Origin: Calvatia gigantea
Taxonomy: Eukaryota > Basidiomycota > Agaricomycetes > Agaricales > Lycoperdaceae
Assembly (NCBI GenBank): GCA_025093985.1
Contig: JACAAK010000007.1
Span: 1 to 64,000, forward strand
DNA length: 64,000 nucleotides
Direction: 5' to 3'
Position numbers and translations under genes: made by a program. Positions 22,032 through 35,482 of this stretch are shown piece by piece. The notes below the pieces were generated by a model. That model ran no database searches. It saw only the letters and a program-made list of their open reading frames with translations, and was not told the DNA's origin. The number at the start of each line of letters is the position of its first letter. Position 1 is the first letter of the stretch.

Positions 22032-23607
22032 AGGACAAGGACACTGGTGGCAGCTGGACTCTCTATTTGTGTTCTCGTGAGTGTCACTTGCGATGTGTCC
22101 GGAACTGTTATCAAATTTCTCCCTTCCATCAGCTGTTCCTGCTCTCCTTGCTCAAGAAGGTCAATATTACCAAGTGCGTCTCCACCTTTCGCCAACATTC
22201 CCGACATGCTTACTTTCACTCACTATAGGTCCTTCCTTAGCCAGGGAGTTGGTATGGGTCTGGGAACGGGTTTTCTTTTCACACCGTCCACGGCCATTGT
22301 TGGTGTCCATTTCAAACGTAGACGTAGCTTGGCGTATGGAATCGCATTGACGGGCATCTCCATCGGGGCACTCGTTTTTCCCATCTGTGCGTCATCAATA
22401 AGATTAACGTTCCTGAGAGTGACTAACAGTCGTCTAGTGTTGAAGTGAATACCCGTTAGCAACTCCAGCCTCACTCATACTTACGACCTCACAGCCAGCT
22501 CATTCAAAAAATCGGCTTCCCCGACACCGTTCGAATTACTGGGTACATTGCCCTCGGATGTCTCGCCGTTGGACTAGCCCTGATACGACCCCCGCCTCAC
22601 CTGGCTCAGAACAACCGTTCCACTGATATAGCGTCATTCTTCCATGATCCAGTTTACCTATGGTTCCTCCTCACGTCCGTCGTCTCTGGCTCTCGCTGAT
22701 AATGAAACCATTGATGAACTGGTTGCCCCCTCAGTGCAGTCATTTCTCTCCTAAGCATTTATTTCCCAGGTTCACATTTAACTGATAAGCTCGTGCGGGA
22801 CCACAAACTGATTTCTCTGTAGCCTTTTATCTTCAACTCTACGCTGTCAAACATGAAATTGGTGACTCTCTGGCTTTCTACTCGGTGCGGAAAGACCAAC
22901 GCCGCCGCGACGCTTTCACTTAATCCGCTACAGCTATCTATCCTCAACGGTGTGAGCATCGTCGGCCGAATCGGGGGTACTTGGCTCGCAGACCGGTACG
23001 GCATATGGAATATACAAATTCCATGTACCCTCGGCACGGCTATATCAATTTGGGCTATACTCGGAACGTATGTACCATTTTGATCCTTCACTCGTATTTT
23101 TTGATCATCCCGTTTTACCACAGACATACTCCCGCGGCTCTAGTTGTCATCAGCTGTCTTTATGGCGTGTTTTCCGGCGCATGTGCGTGCTTTCCGCAGC
23201 TCATGAGTCACCCATGTACCTACCATTCAACACACGACATAGGGCTCGCCGTGACAATTTCTGGTCTCGTGTCACTTGCTTCATCACCGAGTGAAGTTGG
23301 GTGAGTTTTTCACTCTGTTGCTCTCCTAATAGAAGTAACGGAGGTTCCCTTTTTAGTGCTCGTGTTGGAATTGCCAACGCTTTCATGAGCGCTGGGTTGC
23401 TCGCGTCAGGACCGGTACAAGGCGCTCTCCTGACTTCATCATTCCATTGGGTTCGCCCCATAGTATTTTCTGCAGTAAGCATTACTATTAAAAGCAAGGC
23501 CTTTTTAGGCTGACATTGGGTTCCAGACTCTTATGACAGTTTCGATGGCGTTTTCGCTTGTGATTCGCACCCTTATTTCAAGGCGCAAAAATTCTCAGTG
23601 GATTTGA
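22032..23607 (+). pseudogene. MFS transporter copy 3, 5'-truncated
   Basis: Starts inside the exon encoding RTLVATGSLLF and continues to the normal stop. It lacks the promoter, the start and roughly the first third of the protein. The first 170 bp after the junction differ from the other copies mainly by missing bases (for example GCAGCTGGACTCTC for GCAACTGGATCTCTG), while the rest is almost identical to copy 1. Confidence 0.85.
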
Positions 23608-23948
23608 CTTCCCTTCACAAGGTGTTGACGCGTCGTGCTTCGACGTTCCCCAACGCTCTTGTTTCACATGGCAGCCTCGTTCATCAGTTTTTCGCTCTTC
23701 TTGGCACTCATTGCGATGACTTCATAAACACATTGGACTTTGCTCACATCATGTATGACAATATATATTGGCCCAAATTTATGTGTAGAACGTAGATATA
23801 GGCTCACTTACCTTTCAATATACTCACAATGCTAGATACTCACTTATTGAACCTATTTTAGTAGCACCTATTCACTTGCTATAACAATGATCCGGAAATC
23901 TGATCCAAGATTGGGGAACTAGATCGTATACATCTCAGCATATAAACA

Positions 23949-25523
23949 TCAAGAATTAACGGCATTTGACTGAAGAGCAAAAAGCTGCGAGGCAATGAGA
24001 AACAGCCCATCTCAAGCAACTCGGTAACGTACCTCGCCAGTGGAATCACTGGTCGCGTAGAGGCGATTGTCGTTTCCAAACGCAAGGCCGACAGGTCGGA
24101 GGCATTTTGCAGGGCAAGAGGCGAGGTCTGCGGCCTGGATAAGGAACGAAGCTTCTACGTTGTCACTACTGATGCTGTTAAATGGGTATGGAACACTATG
24201 AAAATTGCGTTAACCAATTAAAAACTTAAAATGTTTTGAATTGAGACCCACTGAACAATACCATAGCCTGTCGGCGGGGAACGGTCGAAGGATCCGTGGA
24301 AAGAGATGAAGACATCCTTTGCCCAAATTGCCGGGAGGCCTGCACTTATCGGGTTCAACTTGGGTTGGTATTGTTTGATGTCGAGCGGAACAGAGTGTGC
24401 CTAGAATACATTTATCGGACCGCTGGACGATAGACAAATACACTCAAGACCTTCGCACCTGGAAACTGAAAGATGGAGCGATATTATTTGAAGACTTCCT
24501 GCACCACGTATCATCACGGGCCTCTCCGGTTGTATTCCCAGTTATGACTGGGAGGTTCAAACTGAACTGTGCACCACGAGGGAGGTTCGCGTATTGGGGT
24601 ACTCCAAGGGGATCGGCCTTGGGATTCCATAGAGTGCTGCAGTCCGGGAACCCATAGAAAGGAGCTGGGAGGATAGAACCGACAATAGGGTAAAAAACCG
24701 TCTCAATCTCATCTGCTGGGTTGTCGTTTGCGAATGAGGGCGTAATTCCAGTCACGTTGTCGATGGAAGCAGCGTTCTCCACGACAAGGAGGGTTCTGAG
24801 GTTGGTGGGACTTGGGTTATTTTCGGATGGGAAGACGAAGCCAGCGGGGTTGCGGATACCATAGGCGATGGTTTTTCCAGTAGACCAAGGGAGTGGAAGT
24901 GGCACAGTTGTATTCAAGGCAAAACGCCGGATTTGTGAGCGACCAGAAGTGGGGTCACGCGCAGTGATGTCAATATTGGTCTTAGGCCCAGATCCAATCA
25001 AGATGGCAATAACTGCTCCAGACCCATTGTTTTCTAGCTGGAGAGTATGAGTGGTCAATTCTACAGCGCAGTCAGGAGTCTTCACGATGACGAAGGTTGG
25101 TTACAACTCACCACCATCCGCAGGCAAATCCGTAATAAGAGTGGAAGGTGTCGATGCCTTCCTTGTAATCGGGTCATATTTGTATGCTAGAACTTCTGAT
25201 GCAGTGCTAACATAGAGTGTGGTGCCATCAACTTGGATACCATGGGTGAATACGTCATTTGCAACGACAAGCGTTCGGTTCCAACCGGGGATTGGGTAAT
25301 TCATTCGTGTGAAAGCTGATACTCCAAGGCCGCGTTCGACCACAAGCAAGTTCTGCTCAGAATCGAAGGTGATGCCACGGGGATTGGTGAGATTGGAAGA
25401 GATAATAGACGCGCTGAATCCTGGGCTGACAGTAACGGGGAACTTGAACGTGACATTGTCGAATTGGAAAACCCCCAAGATGGCTGCTGGCAGACAGAGA
25501 AAAAGGGTCAAGGAAAGAATCAT
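23949..25523 (-). CDS. AA12-like PQQ sugar dehydrogenase, copy 2
   Basis: Copy of 19920-21494 at an offset of 4029 bp, with intact frame, the same splice sites and a few coding changes (for example QYVNLP to QYANLP, TGETRDD to TGEARDD, LVIAND to LVVAND). The changes are substitutions, not indels, so this pair looks like a genuine duplicate or two alleles placed in one contig. Upstream is a full intergenic region and the complete hydrolase gene, so this is probably the ancestral arrangement. Confidence 0.82.
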
Positions 25524-25849
25524 TGGGAAACGTTAAGGACGCCTGTTCGCAGCGGCTGTGGTGGATTTATGGCCTCAAAACAGTACCAGCCCTTATATTT
25601 GGTCAGGCATATCAATACAGTTGTAACGCTCGCTTCGTTGTTCTGATGTTCTAAGGCCGAAACACATCAAAGATTTCGGTAAAAACAGGTACTCCCAAAA
25701 ATGAAGGGCGTGCTGACCAGTAGAAAGCAAACGCCCGACTCAGATGACAGCGAAATGGAGTACCTATACACATGTGACCAATAGATCGGGGAATTCATGC
25801 CTAGCGTCCCCGTCAATCAGGATGGAGATAGCATGTGATGATAACTGCG

Positions 25850-27057
25850 TCAATTCAGGCGTGCAAGATACCTTTGCAGCTCGTCTATCCATGTCTTCGT
25901 TTTCCATGCGTTTTCATGTAGAGCCCTTGGGACGATGACTTTCCTCGCATGAGCGCCGGGCGCCCGCACAGCAAGATTGAAAATTTCCAGACCCATATCC
26001 TGCGGGACTATCTCATCGTATTCGCTGAGGAGTATAAGCATTCCGCGAGAAACTCGTCCTAGGACAGTGCCACGGCCAACGTGGGCATGTAAGGCAGCAA
26101 GACTATCCCACTTGTCGAACGCCAAGGGAGCGAGGTAACGATAAGGCAACCATTTTTGGGGATAGAGAGCGCGAACCATAGCGGGGATTGATGTAAAAGG
26201 GTTTTCTAGAATAAGGCCGTAAATGCGATCAAAATCTGGGGTTGGTCGTGCTTGACTGCGGGATTCCTCAAGTCGAGCCAGGGTGCAAATTGCGGCAGCA
26301 CCTCCGAGTGAATGACCATAGAGGACGATGCGAGCTTCGGGAAACCTTTCAAGAGCATATCGTAGAACGTCTTCGTAATCTTGAATGATGCCAGTTTCAG
26401 TGGGCCGCCTCGGCGTCGACTTCCAGTACGAACGTGGGGCCACGGCAAGAGCGACGACTTTAGGACCATGGGAAAATGAATTGCAAATATGATCGAAGAT
26501 TGGTATGCGGTGGAGTGGATTGCCAGCGTTGCCTGCCAGGTCGGTTAATTTGGATAAGATCACCAGAAAGTGCAACTTACCTTGAAAGTAAACGAGGACC
26601 ACTTTAACGTCTTTCTCCAAGACACTATTGCGATGGACAAGAACCCCCGATAACTCTGACCCTTGTCGTCCCCGCAAATTCACTTCGCTGCAGTGAACGC
26701 TATTGAAGGTCGAGGATGGTAAGTCACTGAGACGCTGGTGACGAGCCCCAAGGGGTGCGTAACCTATAAGGATGTAGTGAGCAGAAAGTATTCTAAGGCT
26801 GATTAATGAGTACCCATATAAATAATCCGCCGCTGGAAAAGGACCAACATCAGACACTAGGCGGAAGTTAGGATATGAGTGGTTGGGATAACATTTTGTC
26901 AATATACCTTGTATGTCCATAGCGCGAGTGGCAGTCCCACGACAATAGACGCGATAACCGGAAGTGAAGGAGGGTGTGGTAAGGTAGATATGCGCCTGGA
27001 GGGCCTGTATCTAGGCACATAAGGAGCGACGAACCGAAGACCCAAACCACATAGCAT
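25850..27057 (-). CDS. Alpha/beta hydrolase, Bem46/ABHD13-like, membrane-anchored
   Basis: Serine hydrolase fold protein. The start MLCGLGLRFVAPYVPRYRPS lies in a short first exon found by splicing (ATG at 27057). Next come a hydrophobic anchor around VIASIVVGLPLALW and a second exon reading CLMLVLFQRRIIYMGYAP across a further intron. VVLVYFQGNAGN bears the oxyanion-type motif. The nucleophile elbow is GHSLGG, the acid lies in SEYDEIVP, and the histidine is in RALHENAW, so the triad is complete. Introns are about 50 nt. Expected on an internal membrane; the substrate is unknown. It lies upstream of AA12 copy 2 on the same strand, 326 bp apart. Confidence 0.8.
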
Positions 27058-29688
27058 CGATGGGACAAGTTCAGATGACGTCCGACGGCCCAGCCCGACT
27101 TGTTACATTATCGTCACAACTCTGTCACCTCTGCCTGCTTGATCGAAACCTTATAACAAAGCCAGGATAACACCCTTGGGTTGCGACACACCCTTTGGAA
27201 AGAAAATGTGGGCACATCTACCACTACTGACGAAACAAGCCCCGTGAACATCTTTCCCCAAAACCCATGTTCATATCCATAGCCATCTCCAAGGAAGAGT
27301 CAATGCATCACCAGAGCTCAAAAGGGACGATTTGAATGGAAGGGTAGTAAAACGATGGGGCCGACAGCAAGTGATATCACCTGTGAAAAGAGTGGGTGTA
27401 GTTCCAACAAAGCAAGGCGTCGCTCCTACAAGGGAGAATAAAGGCACCTGGCCAAGATTGTGCCTACGTGTAATGGGTATGCCGAGGGTAGAGTGGAGTT
27501 CGGCACACAAGAATCGTGTTCTGCATTGTCCAAAGGACTACGAAGTAGTGCTTCAGCAAGGTACTCTGCAATCAGTGCTCCCGGTGCCACTGGCACCTGA
27601 GGTCACTTGCTGTAATGAACGTCAAGGTTAATTCGACTTACAACTGGGTTCTGCTCAGATCCAACAGGTAGTGTAAATCGATTCATCGCCAGAGTCAGTT
27701 TAGCCAGTTACACAAAGAGGTTGCGTACTAATCCGTGGCGAAGGAGCCACCAACGCACCAGCAACTCAAATGAAGTTCGGAGCAAACAAATATTTGAGGG
27801 GAGGCTTACAGATAATGATAGCTCAAGTAACAGGTGAAAAATCACACCAAATAGGCGGTGGTTTGCCCTACCCCACAATGAGTAGAGCGGTTGAGAAAAG
27901 CCAATCTTCAGGCCACGAACAGCATTTTCGGGTGATTCCTATTGAATATAGATCCGAAGGACGTCCCCAACTGAGGCATAACCTGTCAAAACCTCAACGC
28001 TCCCAACAGTGTTCGTACTCACACCTCTTGAGTCTGTACGTGATAGTGAAAGTGCCCTTTCAGATATACCTCTGCGGCCTTCTACCACTCGTTTATATTT
28101 CCCCTTCTCCACAAAGAACTTCTGACTCTCGCTCGAAGGGAAAGTGATTGAGAGCCCGAAAGTGCAAACACGAGGCCTAACTGCGAACACTGGGGTACTG
28201 CCATTCTTGATTTGACGCCTCTTATCCAACTTGGGGATGTTGTGACCTCACAGGAATACTCGCCAAATAATGGGCAGGCAACCCAATATGCCTTTTTTTT
28301 AAAAAAAAAAACACGGATTGTACGCCGGGTGCTGTCAGTGGTCCGCGATCTATATTTTCCTGCAAGATGGTAAGTTTCACGAGAAGGCAACCGGCTGCAT
28401 GCCACACCCAATCGAGAGCACCGTTTAAAATACTTCGAGAAGCTGGAATAGATCCTAACCTAGATATAATCGCGGCTTTGAGACTAAGTGTCTCGGTTCA
28501 GATAAGTCAATAGGTATGTGTTTCCAGCGCCAATAGGACACGGCCGCAAAATGAAATGAGTGGGATGAGTAAGATGAGCACGGTGAACGGGGCTGAGACT
28601 CCAGCGGCTGCAGTAAAGGTCCCAATGAAACACATCATTATGGGGCTCTAGGCAAGTCCTCCCACGGGAGTTGAACACAGGTCTATACTCTCACCTTTTT
28701 GCAAAAGGCAATGTAACCGATTAAATGTTCTGGCCGAGTATAGGAAACGGATTTTGGAAATGAAACTCTCAGATGGTGCAGGTTTAAATAAAAGCCAATT
28801 GCAGTTACATTTGAATTAACTTTCGAAGAGGGCAGGTCATTCCGGCCAAAGGTTATCCCTGAATGTTTGAGAATCGGGGTAAATTAACCGCAGGGTTAAA
28901 CCATCTAGAGATAGGACCGCGCCAGCTAACTAGGGAGATTCCTCGTCGCTGCTACAAGTAAGTATCTACGTACTAATATATCAATATTCCGTTCCTGTTG
29001 GGGGTTTGGGCAGTGTGAAAAGAATCCACTCCTTCCACTCCAAGGGTATCCACAAAGCTGAATTTGGAACTTTTCTCGGCAGATTCCTCCTTCAGTCCGG
29101 CCTCTGTTGTTCAACTTCTACCCCCCGCAAAAACACCGCCATGAAGGGGAAAAGTATCTTCAAGCGTCTGTCAACCTGTATAGCGCGAGCGAGCTGCACA
29201 AAACCTGGGGTACAGCAATAAAGAAGCATTGGCTAGAGCCTAGCACGCCAGAACGTGCACCGGAACGCGCACTAGCCTACTACCAGGCTAGCCGAGACGA
29301 GGGTGTAGGCCAAAGGCTGATTAAGATAAAGAGCAACCACGCAGTCGCACGAACCTTACCGTGAGATTTCATCTGAGATACTCAAGACCCGAGGGTAGCT
29401 AGTCCGGAATGTTCAAGGAGGTTTCGAGTGCTAGTGCTGAAGTGGTGCCAAGATTCCGGCACCATCACGTGATAGTTAATGAGGAGGTTTCCGTCATAAC
29501 CCCCCAAACCTTCCTCTTGGATATGTCCCTTCCCACATAGTATCAAAACCCGCACCACTCGCAGTTAGAACATAGAGGACGGGGGACAATGCCCGCTGAA
29601 ATGCCATCAAGGAGCTATTTTTATCTGGCCCCCTACGAGATTTAAAAGCCTGGCTCCAACTTGATTTTGCAACATTCTGTACCCCACA
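27058..29688. other. No confident gene
   Basis: Short frames on both strands have no recognisable domain. Points seen: a T8/A10 palindromic tract near 28291-28312; a tRNA-like patch on the minus strand near 28650-28730 (see rejected items); and a plus frame at 29107-29364 with coding-like composition that I do not recognise. The last 200 bp before 29689 serve as the promoter of the next gene. Confidence 0.4.
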
Positions 29689-30235
29689 ATGCAACTAATC
29701 GCCACTGTACTCGCTCTACTCACTGCTGTGCAAGCTCAACGTATTGTAATCGGTTCTCCCCTTGATCAGACCAGTCTCAGCGCTGGCCAACAAACAGTCG
29801 TCGAAATCGATCGTCCAGTAAGTATTTTGTATGGTTTTTGTGCCACTTGCATCTTACTTTACTTGACGTATGTGTAATAGAACTTCCAATCCTCGGCTCA
29901 AGAAGTTGCAGTTGTCATCGGTATCCAGTCCTGCGTTGGTGCTCCTTGTGCACCTCCGGATGGCATTATGGGACGAATACTCTATTCTGGTGATTTCAAT
30001 CCCCAGTTCGACACGAGTAATGCCCAGAAACCACCTCACCAAAACTTTACCGTGACCCTACCATCTAATTTGCCCAAGGGCCCCGCACAAATAGGTGTTG
30101 CTCATTTCTCTCTGATCGGTGTGAGTACCATAGCGCCTCCACAACTGCGCTGCGCATCTTAATGACTTACGTCATTGACAGGCCGGACTCGCGCCATTTT
30201 TGGAAACGAAGAACATCTCCGTCATTATCCAGTAG
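29689..30235 (+). CDS. Small secreted fungal protein, unknown function
   Basis: Three exons separated by GTAAGT...TAATAG (63 nt) and GTGAGT...TTGACAG introns, giving about 140 residues. Signal peptide MQLIATVLALLTAVQAQ, then RIVIGSPLDQTSLSAGQQ, two cysteines in QSCVGAPCAPP, KPPHQNFTVTLPS and GVAHFSLIGAG; it ends VIIQ. It resembles a widespread family of basidiomycete secreted proteins with a predicted Ig-like beta fold and no assigned activity. The 3' two thirds are copied at 50877-51154. Confidence 0.75.
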
Positions 30236-30606
30236 ACCGCAGATATCTCCATGTAGTTGGCTGAACGGACAATAATAACCTCACTTCGAATGTGGATCAG
30301 ATTAAAATGACTCCCCCATTCCCACGCGAAGGCATTAATGTCACGAGCCATTCCACTATTTTGGTCATTTGTTTCCCATTTTCCACCGGCAATGCACATG
30401 TTCCTTTGCTCCCCCGGATCGGCCGCTCCAGGCTCCCAGTTTGCTTCCCATGTATATTTCAAGTGAACCTCCAATTCAGACAACAGAGATGAAGTTCGCC
30501 ATTTGAATTTCACCTCATTAATGTTAACATATAACACCGCACCCGAGGACTTGTCGAACGACGCACCTTCACTTCTCATGTCAGTTGGCGGCCCGTGCGC
30601 CTGCAA
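30172..30606 (-). other. Possible small gene antisense to and downstream of the secreted protein
   Basis: A 144-codon frame with tryptophan-rich, coding-like composition (EVHLKYTWEANWEP, FAWEWGSHFNLIHIRS) and no family I recognise. Its end overlaps the last exon of the preceding gene on the other strand. It is partly kept in the duplicate at 51091-51318, where a missing T breaks the upstream part. Could be chance. Confidence 0.25.
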
Positions 30607-30799
30607 GAAGCTTGAGAGCTTGCGTCCTGCAACTTCTTTTCATACCTCATGACCACCTCTGCTGCACTTTTTCTCCGTTATAGTACGCAAAGTCCGCCTA
30701 GATGGCCGCAGCAACGCCGACTGCTGCAATATCCCTAGTACATAAGGTCGCAAGACGAACGATTCTGTATTCTCTTGTGAACTCAAACTCCAAGGCCCA

Positions 30800-33700
30800 A
30801 TGCCTAACATGAAGCGGCTCCTTCCATGCATTCTTTACGCCTCTTACTTGTCGCAGTGTTTGGCAGTTAGCATTGAGAAACGACAGTCGACGTCAGACCA
30901 CAGTGGTCAATATGTCCTCCCTGTGGGCTCTCGTACGTCCTTGGACTTTGGGCATTTTCGCTGTTACTGATGCGACTCAAATTCACCAGCAAATTTCTAC
31001 AACGGACAATCGACAGCATCTGTGACCTTTGATCAGCACTCGGTTCTTCTCAATGGAAAGGTGAACCCTCGACACTAACCCTCGTACTTCCTTGGGCTCA
31101 ACCAATTGTAGCGCATCATGTTTTTCTCTGGAGAATTTCACCCGTTTCGGCTTCCGGCACCTGAACTCTGGAAGGACGTTCTTCAGAAGTAAGTGCTAAT
31201 CTGATAGTATATACCACGGATGGTGGACTTACGGGAAATAACGCAGATTCAAGGTGAGCGGACTTTCGAAAGCTCGGTGCCCACCTTGGAAACTATCAAT
31301 GCTTTAGGCCGCAGGGTTCAACGGGGTTTCAGTATACTGTAGGTTCTACCCCATGCGCCAACTTTGACTTTTATAACGCCATCGTATAGGGCACTGGGGG
31401 TTGACCGCTCCAAACTCAAAAGAAGTCAGATTCACTCAACATAATGACCTCAAGCATTTCTATGAGACCGCAAAGGAAGTTGGCATCTTAGTCATCGTGC
31501 GACCTGGGTAGGTTCCTGATTGGGTATGTGTTCGGGACGGTTACTTACTCTTAGCTTAGTCCTTACGTGAATGCCGAGACTGCTGGAGGTAACCGTCCAC
31601 GTAGGCGAAATTTATTGTAAACTCATTGTAATTGCCTGGTGAGGTGGCATTCCTGGTTGGGTAACGAATATCGCTGGGCTTGCGAGGACAAATGCGACAG
31701 ATTACAAGGAGGCATGGCTACCTTAGTGCGTTGACTTGTTCGTCTCAGCATATGCAATAGCTCACATGCCTTTCCAGTATCGAAGGTTTCGCAAGGGAAA
31801 CTACTCCTTACCAAGTACTTTTTCAATAATTCACCGAGTCCTATCTCTCACCCTTGCCGAACCAGTATCCGGATGGCCCGGTCATAGGCAGGTGACACCT
31901 CAAGGCAGACGCCCTTCTCGAAGTCCTGACGTATATTTAGCGATTCAGAGCGAGAATGAATACGCGACTTCGGCTGCAGAGCACATCCCAGGCCTTAACG
32001 AGCACATGCAAGACATTATCGATACGCTGCGGAATAACGGGATCACGAAAGTGCCCACGATCCACAATGACAAGAATCCGAGTGGACAATATGCACTGAA
32101 GGGCCTTGGGAAGGTCGACCTGTGCGTGTTTATATCCCTTTCCTATTTGGCCTATTGAACATGTTTTGGCAGGTACGGATGGGACGGGTATGTCTACGCG
32201 CTTCGTTGAGAAGGGTTGGCTGACAACCTGCGAAGATACCCTCTTGGTTTCGATTGTGACAAACCAAGCCAATGGAACGAGCTTTCAACACGTGAGTTTA
32301 GTGGTATCGCGCGAGCAAGCGAGTTAAGCAATTCGTTCTCTAGAAGCCGACACCTCTCACCAAACCTGGAACCCAGCTGAGCCCCTGGCTCTATTTGAGT
32401 GGCAAGGTCAATGGCCCCTGGACCCCAAATTTTACAAAAACGCTGACCTGTTCTGAGCAGGGGGATCTTTCTCATACTGGTCGGGACCCGGCTACGACGA
32501 CTGCTACAAGCTCATCAATGAGCAGTTTGCAAATGTGGGTTCCACCTGACAACGAGCCAATCTATATCTAAGTTATATGGTTAGGTTTACTACAAGGTAT
32601 CGTTCATTCCTCTCGGACCCACTGACGCTCACGCGTTCGAAGAACAACTACGCTGCCGGAGCCGCTCTTCAAAATCTTTATATGACTTATGGTGAGGTGT
32701 TACATTTTACTCCGCACACCATGACGCGACGTTTTCTGGAGGTGGTACAAATTGGGGAAATATGCATACCCACACCATTTATTCCAGCTACGAGTACGTG
32801 CATCCCCTTACCCTTGATACCATGTCAATAGAATATTAACATCGACGATGGATTAGTTATGGAGCAGTACGTTCTGGCCATATTAGAAAAAATACCATTG
32901 TTAAATTCCAGCCAAAAAGGCCATTCGCGAAGATAGAACACCCAGTCCTAAACTCGACGAGCTGAAACTTCAAGCCTATTTCCTTCATACATCTCCCGAT
33001 TATCTTACGGTCGGTCGGATCGGAAATGGTACGGTCGGATCCGGAACTGCCTACAGCGACTCTCCAGATGTCTATACAACCCATCTTCACTCCCCTGCAC
33101 ACGATACTAATTTTTACGTCGTTCGTCAAAGGACAAACCAGAAAACAACGGGTACCAGCTTCAAAATCCGCATGAACACAACAGACCATGGCGAGATCAC
33201 GGTCCCTAGAAATGGTTTTATCACGCTGGCGGGAAGGGAGTCGAAGATCTTAGTCTCTGGTTATTCCTTTGGAAGTGCCAGGCTTGTATATTCGACTGCA
33301 GAGGTGATGACTTGGGCGACATTTGATAATGTAAGGAGCCAGCTTCTGTTCATATTGCTTACTGATGTGGCTTCAGGTCGATAACATTGTCCTTTATGCC
33401 TTGGAAGGGCAGTACATCGAGCTCAACATTTCCGCGAGAAGTGTGTCTAGATTATCCAGAATCGGTTCTGACTCCATCACAGCAAAGGCAGAACAAAAGG
33501 TATACATCGCTCTTGTTATGGACCCCATTTGATCCCATACTAGTTACAGAATGTCTTGATATCTGGAACAGTATCTGGGCTCTCTATCGTGAACTTCGGC
33601 AACACTCGCGTATTTATTGCGGATAAAAAGTCAGCATCTGCCTTCTGGGCCCCCAAGATCTCGAACGAAGGGGAGCACACGCAATATGATACTTCCCCTG

Positions 33701-35482
33701 ACGTTCCTTCAGTCCTCATCCGCGGTCCTTATCTTGTCCGGAGCGTAACCTCAAAGGGTTCCACTCTTGCTTTCACGGGTGATATCAATGGAACGACTAC
33801 CATTGAAGTATTCGCGCACACGAAATATCACACAGTGACCTGGAACGGCGCAAATGTTAAAGTTGCAAAGAGTGAACTTGGTGGTCTGCGAGGTGTCCTC
33901 ACATTCCCTGCTGAACTCAACAACGTAGGAGTTCCAAACATGGCCGAGGTGGAATGGCGCTGCGCGGACTCTTTGCCCGAGTTGGCGTTGGAATTCAACG
34001 ATGGGGACTGGCTTCTTGCGAACAAGACGTCAACGAAACGACCTCAAAAACCCTTTTCTGGAAAAGTATGTTTTTATGCCCCAAATGAATGTGTTTTTGC
34101 AAACTAACTCTTGGCAACAAGAATATTCTCTACTCGAGCGAGTAAGTATTCACTGTGCCAACTTTGGCAAAATGCCACTGACAGTCTGCGTTAAGATATG
34201 GGTTCCATGCCGGTATAAAGCTTTATTTTATTCCGTTGTCTATTTATCTAAGTGCGTTCAGGTCAATGGGTGTGGCGGGGACACTTCAAGGGCCCAGCTC
34301 GTGGAGTTGAACTTGCTATACAGGGGTATGAACCTACTTTTGAGACCAAGCTCAGGCTAATCCTCCTCGCCCGAAAGCGGTTTCTCGTTTGGGTACTCTG
34401 CCTTCTTAAACGGTCACTTTTTGGGTTCGGGTGAAGGAACCTCCCACAGTCAAGATGGAGTTGATATCCTCCGTCCTACGTTCAACTTCACTCAGAATAT
34501 GCTGAAGGGTGGTGATAATGGTACGCCCCTGAGAACCACGAACATATGAAGGTGCACTAAACTAATCGATAGTTCTCACCGTAATACACGATTCCACTGG
34601 AATGAACCAGGACTGTGAGTGGCCACGCATCTGGTGATAATTTACTCATAGATTCACATTTAACTCAAAGACGATATCAACGACGAATTCAAGACTCCAC
34701 GAGGTATTCGCGGGTACAGGCTCCTCAGTGATGACTCGGATAGCGATTTCACTGAGTGGCGCCTTGCTGGAAGTGAGTCTTCACTCTTAGTCGTCAACCA
34801 AGCTTCAACAAATGCTGCTAGATGTCGGAGGCGAGAACGCTCCAGATTCTGTTCGCGGTCCCTATAATGAAGGTGGCTGGTGGTTCGAACGAGTTGGTAA
34901 GCGGGGCCTCAAGGCCCGAAATTGAGCGAAACCTCACTTTCACTTCTGCTCAGGCGCTCACCTACCTGGGTTTGACGCGTCCTCGTGGGACAAGTCATGT
35001 AGCCCTCTGCAAGGAAGACCCACACCGGGAGTGACTGTATACAGAACGACATTTGATCTGAATTTCCCGCGCGGCTCGGATATACCGCTTGCATTTGACT
35101 TCGCCCTCGACAACGCGAACCCACACCGAGTCCTGGTCTACGTCAACGGTTGGCAGTTTGGAAGGTAAGATTCTTACTGCAATGAGTCGAATGATATTAG
35201 AATCGCCTTCGAGGTTCTTGTCAACGCATGGTCCTCAGGTCAGCTACCCCATCCCTGAAGGAATCCTGAACCACCACGGGAGAAACGAAGTCTTGATTTC
35301 TCTATGGGCTCTCAGTGCGCATTTGGTTTTCAATCAGAAGTATGATTTGCTGATGTTGCGCAGACACAGGCGGCGCCCGTCTCTCTAAACTGGAACTCAA
35401 CAAGCGGGCAGTTATTGCCTCGAGCAAGGTACAAACCGTGGATGTCGTTCCGGCCCCTGGCTGGAAGGAACTCCGAGGCTAG
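30800..35482 (+). CDS. Secreted GH35 beta-galactosidase, intron-rich
   Basis: Fungal GH35 enzyme releasing terminal beta-galactose from plant or fungal polysaccharides. About 20 introns were traced. The signal peptide follows MPNMKRLLPC. The catalytic domain reads RIMFFSGEFHPFRLPAPELW, FKAAGFNGVSVYWHWGLTAP, VRPGPYVNAETAGGGIPGW and VIAIQSENEYA, whose ENE glutamate is the acid/base. It continues LYGWDGYPLGFDCDKP and PLALFEWQGGSFSYW, where the EWQGG glutamate is the nucleophile. Then follow YGGTNWGN, SSYDYGAAIREDR and the beta-sandwich domains ending PAPGWKELRG. One intron (31888-31940) needs a GC donor to keep the ENEY motif in frame. Copies of the 5' half (51717-53257) and 3' end (58186-58590) lie elsewhere in the window. 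Confidence 0.88.

Noticed and set aside
28285..28315. T8/A10 tract as a transcription terminator
   Set aside because: It is not placed after any recognised gene, and eukaryotic Pol II termination is not defined by such tracts.
28640..28735. tRNA-Cys-like sequence on the minus strand (CCTTTTGCAAAAAGG loop, GTTCAACTCCCG arm)
   Set aside because: The acceptor and D stems do not pair, so at most it is a tRNA-derived SINE fragment or chance; not annotated.
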